From: Bacteroidota bacterium
GTDB lineage: Bacteria; Bacteroidota; Bacteroidia; Flavobacteriales_D; Crocinitomicaceae
Assembly: GCA_016866375.1 (NCBI GenBank)
Contig: VGMK01000052.1
Span: 1-11,740, forward strand
DNA length: 11,740 nucleotides
Reading direction: 5' to 3'
Translations under genes and position numbers: made by a program
Notes under the pieces: generated by a model
The model's database searches: none
What the model was told of the DNA's origin: nothing
The model's input: the letters and a program-made list of their open reading frames with translations, nothing else
Shown: positions 6,889 to 11,740 of the stretch, piece by piece
Position numbering within the stretch: the first letter of the stretch is position 1
Layout: each line of letters opens with the position of its first letter

Positions 6889-7974
6889 ATGTCAAAACGC
6901 CTAAAACGAACTATTTACCTCTCTTTAGGCCTTGCCATCGTGGCAGTTCTGAGTTATTTCACATTGAGTAAACTCAATCCAACAGAAGATAAACCGTTTG
7001 ATTCCTTATCCTTTGCCATTGAAGATACAAACTCAATAAATAAAATCATTATAACCGATGCCTTCTCAAAAACTTTTGAACTAAATCGTTCTGGGGACAC
7101 TTGGGTAGATAAAAATGGTCAGTGCGTTTTTAAGGAGGGTGTTCATAACATACTTGAAGCAGCTGCTAAAATTCAATTTAAAGCCTATTTAAATGAAAAA
7201 GCAGAGAAAAACTTTTACAATAGAATGACGACTAACCACATTAAAGTAGACTTTTATCAAAATGGCAAGTTCTCAAAACGCTGGTACATTGGTCCAAATG
7301 CACAAGATCACAATGGCCAAATCATGATTTTGGAGGGTCCAAACAAAGAAAAAAGTAATAAGCCTCTTATCATGTCAATTCGTGGAATTTATGGAATCAT
7401 TGAACCAAGGTTTTTTGCCGATCCTAGAAAATGGTTCTGCACTGGTATTTTCAACTTGGAGTCTGAAAAAATAAAGAAGGTAGATATTTCATTTTCGCAA
7501 GAGGGATATCGAAACTTTTCCATCGAAAATTTTGGTTCTAGTTTTAGTGTTAAATCCAACGGTATAGCGCTTACCTCTATAGATACTTCGAACGTGATTC
7601 GATATTTACAGAATTATAAGAGAGTGAACTTTGAATCTGCCAATTACGAATTAGATAAGTTACAATGTGATAGTTTGTTAAGAGCGATTCCATTCTGCAC
7701 ACTTTCTTTAACAGAAAAAGGGAAACAATCAGCTACGATACTAAAAATGCATAGTATTCGCGTAAATGAGCCACAAGAAAATGAATTCGGTGAATTAGTA
7801 AATATGGATATGAATAAATTTTGGTGTGTACTTCCTTCCAAAGAAATTGTGAAATGCCAGTATTACGTATTTAATCCTTTGATTATGGGGGATGTCTATT
7901 TTCCTGCAATGTCTAATCAGTTTCCAAAGCATGGTTCAAACCAAGTTGATGCTTCTCAGAAAAGACCTAGATAA
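6889..7974 (+). CDS. DUF4340-like membrane-anchored protein, third gene of the gldFG operon
   Basis: A 361-residue protein with a basic N-terminus (SKRLKR), one membrane span (about 8-26) and a long extracytoplasmic domain, so it is probably anchored in the inner membrane facing the periplasm. The pattern matches DUF4340: a beta-rich start with IIITDAFSKTFELNRSGDTW (a WV tryptophan at 72-73), then a segment RKWFCTGIFNLESEKIKKVDI at 160-180 that resembles the family's W..r.lf....d.I..v.i motif. I am fairly, not fully, sure of the family. I chose the ATG at 6889, two bases past the gldG stop, since it places the span at the N-terminus; an earlier in-frame ATG at 6829 lies deep in gldG. DUF4340 proteins are known beside GldG-type auxiliary proteins and ABC-2 permeases in other phyla, so I infer that it works with GldFG. 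The C-terminus ends in a basic tail (QKRPR). Confidence 0.8.
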   Translation: MSKRLKRTIYLSLGLAIVAVLSYFTLSKLNPTEDKPFDSLSFAIEDTNSINKIIITDAFSKTFELNRSGDTWVDKNGQCVFKEGVHNILEAAAKIQFKAYLNEKAEKNFYNRMTTNHIKVDFYQNGKFSKRWYIGPNAQDHNGQIMILEGPNKEKSNKPLIMSIRGIYGIIEPRFFADPRKWFCTGIFNLESEKIKKVDISFSQEGYRNFSIENFGSSFSVKSNGIALTSIDTSNVIRYLQNYKRVNFESANYELDKLQCDSLLRAIPFCTLSLTEKGKQSATILKMHSIRVNEPQENEFGELVNMDMNKFWCVLPSKEIVKCQYYVFNPLIMGDVYFPAMSNQFPKHGSNQVDASQKRPR

Positions 7975-7987
7975 TTACATCAAAAAG

Positions 7988-8012
7988 AATACAAGACTTA
8001 AAGAATTGTATT
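7988..8012 (-). terminator. Weak candidate terminator for the leftward beta-propeller gene
   Basis: AATACAA (7988-7994) pairs perfectly with TTGTATT (8006-8012) around an 11-nt loop. Reading leftward, the hairpin is followed by a T run (AAAAA at 7982-7986 on the plus strand). The stem is only 7 bp with a single G-C pair, so stability is low. It sits about 100 bp past the stop at 8109. Confidence 0.3.
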
Positions 8013-8021
8013 AAATGTGTC

Positions 8022-8045
8022 AATTGAATTTTTGTTTCAATTTTT
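8022..8045 (+). terminator. Weak candidate terminator for the gldF-gldG-DUF4340 operon
   Basis: AATTGAA (8022-8028) pairs perfectly with TTCAATT (8036-8042) around a 7-nt T-rich loop, followed by TTT and then G. It is AT-rich with one G-C pair, so it is a modest terminator at best. It lies 47 bp after the stop of the DUF4340-like gene, in the convergent spacer. Confidence 0.35.
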
Positions 8046-8108
8046 GATTAACACCTCGTATTCTAAAAATACAGTTCTTTCATTTAATTTACCCGAAATT
8101 TTTCTTTC

Positions 8109-11100
8109 TTAATTCCTAATATAAGGTACTCCTGCATTTCTTAATTTAGTAATGAGGTCACTAAGAATATCTCTGATTCCAGTATACTCCTGAGTAGCCT
8201 GTTGTAATTCCGATTCGACAAGTAATTTATTTGCTCGATGGGTTTTTGTTACCCCTGTCGTATTTTCGAAAAGTTGATACTCTAACATTCCAAAACGTGA
8301 AGAAAGCGATGGAGCCGTTTCAAATTCACGAGAAGATCTAATGTTATCTCCATAAACGAGTACATTCAACTTGCGGTATTCCTCTTTTAGTTTTTGTATT
8401 GACCCTGACAATTCAATGGGAACATTCGTAGCTTCTGTTAGAGCCTTACTTATTTGACTTATTTGTTCTTTGGCCTCGGCCATTTGACTCGTCAAAATAC
8501 CTATTTTTCTATTTAGTTCTCGAACCTCCTCTCGAAAAATAAACAGCTCGTCAGAATTCTTTGCAATTAAAGTCTGATTATTTAATCCTTTTACTTGAAA
8601 AGATCTTTTTTCTACCAAAAGCTCCGACTTTTGCTCGTTTGGGTTTACATAGTAGACACTTAAAAAATAGGTTCCAGGCGTCACTAATAATCCGTTGCCT
8701 CCACTACCAATGGGATTCGTGGTTTGCGTTCTCAAATTCCAATTACACATATTGATTCCTTTGGACGGCGTCGTTGTTGCTCTACGAATCTCTTTGCCGG
8801 AAGCATCCGAAACGGACCATATTAAGAAGGGATTGGTTTCAAGTTCTTCTTTCGCTAAATCGCTGAACGAAGGATAAAATACATCCTTCTTTGCTTTTTC
8901 TAATTCCTTTTCGCTCTCCTGACGTTTTTCTTTCAAAGACTTCCAAGATTCGTTAAAATGCAAATGAAATGTTGCACCGTAATTAGGATTTTTGGCTGAC
9001 CACATGTTGTGACCTTGAAATCCAGTACCTTCCAACCCAAGAGGATCCATTGGAACATACAACAAGGCTTCTTTAATTGGGAACAGATGTGCTCGTTTAT
9101 CCAACGTTTCCTTCTTTAATTCTCGTAACATTGAATAATTATCTAAGACATAAAATCCTCGTCCAAAAGTTGCTGCAACCAAGTCGTTCTCACGTTTTTG
9201 AATGTCTAAATCGTAAACTGCTATTGTCGGAAGTCCAGCCAATTTAGTCCAGTTTTGACCTCCATCTGTGGAGAAAAAAGCACCAAATTCAGTTCCAACG
9301 AACAAAAGATTTGGATCAATATGATCTTGTTTGATACAATAAACGTTTCCTCTTTCCGGTAAATTTGAGGCAATAGAAACCCATGATTTCCCTTTGTCTG
9401 TTGATTTCAATAAATATGGCTTGAAATCACCGTTTCGTTGGGAGTTAAATGCGGCAAATACCACATTATCGTCGTGAGAGGATGCGGTCAACATATTGAC
9501 GCGCGTTTGAACAGGAACCCCAGGAAGTTGTTCGATTTTTGTCCATGTCGCTCCATCATTTTCAGAAACTTGAATGAGACCATCGTCTGTTCCTACATAT
9601 AAAAGTCCTTTTTTCTTTGGTGATTCATCCAGTGCTACCACATTTCCATATACCGTTGTAGAGGCATTTTTCATAACGGCATCAATCGTCCATACTTGAC
9701 CCATTACTTTCAATTTATTCCTGTCAAGTTGACGTGTTAAATCTGGAGAAATTGTTGACCAATCGTCTCCTTTGTTGGTTGATTTGAATAATTTATTTGC
9801 TGCAAAATAGATGACAGATGGATCATGAGCGGAGACCAGAAGCGGAGCGTCCCAGTTCCAGCGATATGCCTCCTCCCCTTTTCCCGGCATCGGCTGAATT
9901 GGTACTTTTTCACCAGAAACATTATCATAACGAACCAGCCAACCATACTGAGCTTGCGCATATACGATTGCGGGATTCGACCAATCAATCGCAGATTCAA
10001 ATCCATCTCCCCCGTTGGTGATAAACCAATCAGAATTTAATACCCCTGCCACATTAGTTGTTGCTGAAGGTCCTCCCATTGAGTTATTATCTTGCGTTCC
10101 ACCGTAAATATTGTAAAAAGGTGTTGCGTTATCAGTAGCTACCTTATAAAATTGGATAATCGGAAGATTGCTGTAATACCTCCATTCTTTGGCATGCGTA
10201 TATGTTTCGTATATTCCTCCGTCACAACCAACTATCCAATGGTCAGTATTATCAGGATCAATCCAAATAGCATGGTTATCCACGTGTTTTGAAGCCTCAC
10301 CAGTTTTTACAAATGTTTTACCTGCATCCTCACTATGATGCAAGTACGTATCCATGGCAAAAACCTTGTTTCTATTCAGCGGATCTACCATAAGTTCTTG
10401 GTAGTAATTTCCACTTGTACTAAAATCACCTTGTTTGGACCAACTTTCTCCCTTATTTGTGGATAAATAAACCCCTGCTTTTCCGTAACGTGCCTCAACA
10501 ATGGCATAGATGTAATTTGGATCCGATGGTGCAACTGCTATTCCAATTCGACCCATATCTTGTTTGGGTAGCCCAGCCGAAATTTCTCTCCATGTTTTTC
10601 CTCCGTCAGTAGACTTATAAAGAGTTGATTCGGGTCCACCTCCGATATATGTCCATTCATGTCTTCTTCGTTGATGAGCCGAAGCATATAAAATCGTAGG
10701 GTTTTCAGGGTCAATTGCTATTTCTGCTATGCCTGTTTCATCAGAAACGAATAAAGTTCTTTCCCAAGTTTTTCCTCCGTCGGTAGTTTTATAGACTCCA
10801 CGTTCGCCACCGCTGCTCCAAAGCGGCCCATAAGCCGCCACCCAAACTGTATTTTCATCTGTCGGGTGAATTATGATATTTCCAATGTGTTCAGAAGTTT
10901 TTAAACCCATATTCACGAATGATTTTCCACCATCCAAGGATTTGTAAACACCGTCTCCGTATGCAACAGATCGCTGATTATTGTTCTCACCTGTCCCTAC
11001 CCACACCGTATTTGGGTTTGAAGGAGCCAATTCAACACAGGCAATTGAGTAAGACCCATAGTTATCGAAAATTGGAGAAAAAGTAATACCGTGATTTGCT

Positions 11101-11339
11101 GTAACCCAAACACCACCGGAGGCGGCTGCCACATACCATTTATCCTTGTTATTAGGATGTACAGCAATATCCGCTACCCTCCCGGAGGTCAGGGCCGGAC
11201 CTACCATACGAAATGAGAGGGAAGCTACTGTAGAGGCATCATAGAGCGGTTTTGTGCCTTCCTTTCTGTCACTTTTTTTCTGTGACGTTGCATTGAAGAT
11301 TATTAAGAAAAAAAGCAAATAGGTAAAGAGTATTCTCAT
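8109..11339 (-). CDS. Secreted multi-bladed beta-propeller protein (BNR/Asp-box, sortilin VPS10-like), often annotated as a glycosyl hydrolase
   Basis: A 1076-residue exported protein. The ATG at 11337-11339 gives a clear signal peptide (MRILFTYLLFFLIIF, cleavage probably near residue 19). The longer reading from TTG at 11360 is unlikely because it adds seven polar residues before the signal. Residues of about 30-750 hold sialidase-like Asp-box repeats, at least nine of them, such as SLDGGKSF (134-141), TTDGGKTW (185-192), STDKGKSW and STDGGQNW. These fold into beta-propellers of the sortilin/VPS10 type. The conserved stretch LPIIQFYKV..IYGGTQDN lies near 397-420. An FN3/FlgD-like beta domain follows (about 840-930), then a coiled-coil segment (about 945-1010). 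No T9SS C-terminal sorting domain is present; it ends GVPYIRN. The substrate and activity are unknown, and the common glycosyl hydrolase label rests on the propeller fold only. Confidence 0.9.
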   Translation of the reverse strand: MRILFTYLLFFLIIFNATSQKKSDRKEGTKPLYDASTVASLSFRMVGPALTSGRVADIAVHPNNKDKWYVAAASGGVWVTANHGITFSPIFDNYGSYSIACVELAPSNPNTVWVGTGENNNQRSVAYGDGVYKSLDGGKSFVNMGLKTSEHIGNIIIHPTDENTVWVAAYGPLWSSGGERGVYKTTDGGKTWERTLFVSDETGIAEIAIDPENPTILYASAHQRRRHEWTYIGGGPESTLYKSTDGGKTWREISAGLPKQDMGRIGIAVAPSDPNYIYAIVEARYGKAGVYLSTNKGESWSKQGDFSTSGNYYQELMVDPLNRNKVFAMDTYLHHSEDAGKTFVKTGEASKHVDNHAIWIDPDNTDHWIVGCDGGIYETYTHAKEWRYYSNLPIIQFYKVATDNATPFYNIYGGTQDNNSMGGPSATTNVAGVLNSDWFITNGGDGFESAIDWSNPAIVYAQAQYGWLVRYDNVSGEKVPIQPMPGKGEEAYRWNWDAPLLVSAHDPSVIYFAANKLFKSTNKGDDWSTISPDLTRQLDRNKLKVMGQVWTIDAVMKNASTTVYGNVVALDESPKKKGLLYVGTDDGLIQVSENDGATWTKIEQLPGVPVQTRVNMLTASSHDDNVVFAAFNSQRNGDFKPYLLKSTDKGKSWVSIASNLPERGNVYCIKQDHIDPNLLFVGTEFGAFFSTDGGQNWTKLAGLPTIAVYDLDIQKRENDLVAATFGRGFYVLDNYSMLRELKKETLDKRAHLFPIKEALLYVPMDPLGLEGTGFQGHNMWSAKNPNYGATFHLHFNESWKSLKEKRQESEKELEKAKKDVFYPSFSDLAKEELETNPFLIWSVSDASGKEIRRATTTPSKGINMCNWNLRTQTTNPIGSGGNGLLVTPGTYFLSVYYVNPNEQKSELLVEKRSFQVKGLNNQTLIAKNSDELFIFREEVRELNRKIGILTSQMAEAKEQISQISKALTEATNVPIELSGSIQKLKEEYRKLNVLVYGDNIRSSREFETAPSLSSRFGMLEYQLFENTTGVTKTHRANKLLVESELQQATQEYTGIRDILSDLITKLRNAGVPYIRN

Positions 11340-11357
11340 CGCAGAATTTTTGTGCAA

Positions 11358-11365
11358 CAAAATTA
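11358..11365 (-). promoter_or_regulatory. Candidate -7 element before the beta-propeller gene
   Basis: Reading leftward, TAATTTTG matches TAnnTTTG exactly and ends about 18 bp before the ATG at 11339. The nearest TTG upstream is 26 bp away, outside the usual 17-23, so the -33 match is poor. If real, it also rules out the upstream TTG start at 11360, which lies inside the box. Read-through from the preceding gene is an alternative. Confidence 0.35.
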
Positions 11366-11382
11366 CTCAATAAAATAAAATT

Positions 11383-11740
11383 CTAACGAATCAAATGAAA
11401 GAAGGTGTGACCATTTTCCTCGATATTATTTGGTCCCACAATACGGTACGTTATGAAATAAACACCATCTGTTGCTTCTTTTCCTCCTGAGGTGCCGTCC
11501 CACAAAGCATTGGGAGTATTAAGTTCCGTCATTTTAATGCCCCATCTATCGATTATAACTGCTTCCTGAGAAATGGCATTTTGAGAAATTATTCCATAAA
11601 AATCATTATCACCGTCTCCATTCGGAGTAAAAACATTCGGTACAGAGTATTCCAAGGGTAAAAAAGGTACTGCCGTAATTGTATCAAACCAAGAGTCTTC
11701 GCATATTCCATTGGATGCAATCAATTCAATGATAAAAGTT
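11383..11740 (-). CDS. C-terminal end of a T9SS-exported protein (gliding-motility-associated / type B sorting domain), 5' part outside the window
   Basis: The frame is open through the right edge, so only the last 118 or so residues are visible, ending at TAG (11383-11385). The end of a PKD- or Ig-like repeat (TFIIELIASNGICEDSW, then FDTITAVP) leads into the type B sorting domain. Its hallmarks are PNVFTPNGDGDNDFYG, then VIIDRWGIKMTE, WDGTSGGKEATDGVYFITY and the final beta strand FFHLIR. This domain directs proteins through the type IX secretion system to the cell surface or medium and is usually found at the tip of large multi-repeat adhesins or enzymes. The real start lies beyond the window; the apparent start at 11724 is a TTG codon, not a true N-terminus. 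It is transcribed toward the beta-propeller gene with a 43-bp gap to its ATG. Confidence 0.95.
   Translation of the reverse strand, partial: TFIIELIASNGICEDSWFDTITAVPFLPLEYSVPNVFTPNGDGDNDFYGIISQNAISQEAVIIDRWGIKMTELNTPNALWDGTSGGKEATDGVYFITYRIVGPNNIEENGHTFFHLIR

Noticed and set aside
9737..10040. Three overlapping short frames of 67-89 residues on both strands
   Set aside because: All are out-of-frame shadows of the propeller gene, whose own frame is continuous and carries family motifs here.
11340..11360. Seven-residue extension of the propeller protein starting at TTG
   Set aside because: It places polar residues before the signal peptide and falls in a TAnnTTTG-like box; the ATG at 11339 is the sensible start.

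Overview
The window looks like a chromosomal segment of a member of the Bacteroidota, most likely Flavobacteriales. The DNA is AT-rich. Good ribosome-binding sites are absent upstream of starts, and several promoters fit the Bacteroidota TTG / TAnnTTTG pattern. There is a gldF-gldG gliding-motility transporter pair and a type B sorting domain of the type IX secretion system (T9SS). The exact family or genus cannot be fixed from the sequence alone. I see no mobile element, CRISPR array, rRNA, tRNA or phage gene.

Layout. (1) Positions 1-2681, minus strand: a tight run phoH -> purC -> panB (PhoH-type ATPase, SAICAR synthase, ketopantoate hydroxymethyltransferase), with panB cut by the left edge. 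(2) An 88-bp divergent spacer. (3) Positions 2770-3921, plus strand: a SAM hydroxide adenosyltransferase-like protein whose stop codon touches the start of a small ABM-domain protein. (4) Positions 3934-4233: a self-contained cold-shock protein gene with its own promoter and a strong intrinsic terminator. (5) Positions 4267-7974: an apparent three-gene operon of gldF, gldG and a DUF4340-like membrane-anchored protein, with 4-bp overlap and 2-bp spacing. (6) A 134-bp convergent spacer with two AT-rich inverted repeats. (7) Positions 8109-11740, minus strand: a 1076-residue secreted beta-propeller (BNR/sortilin-like) protein, preceded by the C-terminal end of a large T9SS-exported protein cut by the right edge.

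How the genes fit together. The left part is housekeeping metabolism (pantothenate/CoA and purine synthesis). The middle carries an ABC-2 permease, its GldG partner and a third protein that probably belongs to the same envelope complex; no ATPase (gldA) is in the window. The right part encodes exported proteins. The T9SS sorting domain links that end of the window to the same cell-surface biology as gldFG. The points most worth a second look are the DUF4340-like third gene of the gldFG operon and the SAM-hydrolase homologue that appears to lack two of the three canonical catalytic residues.
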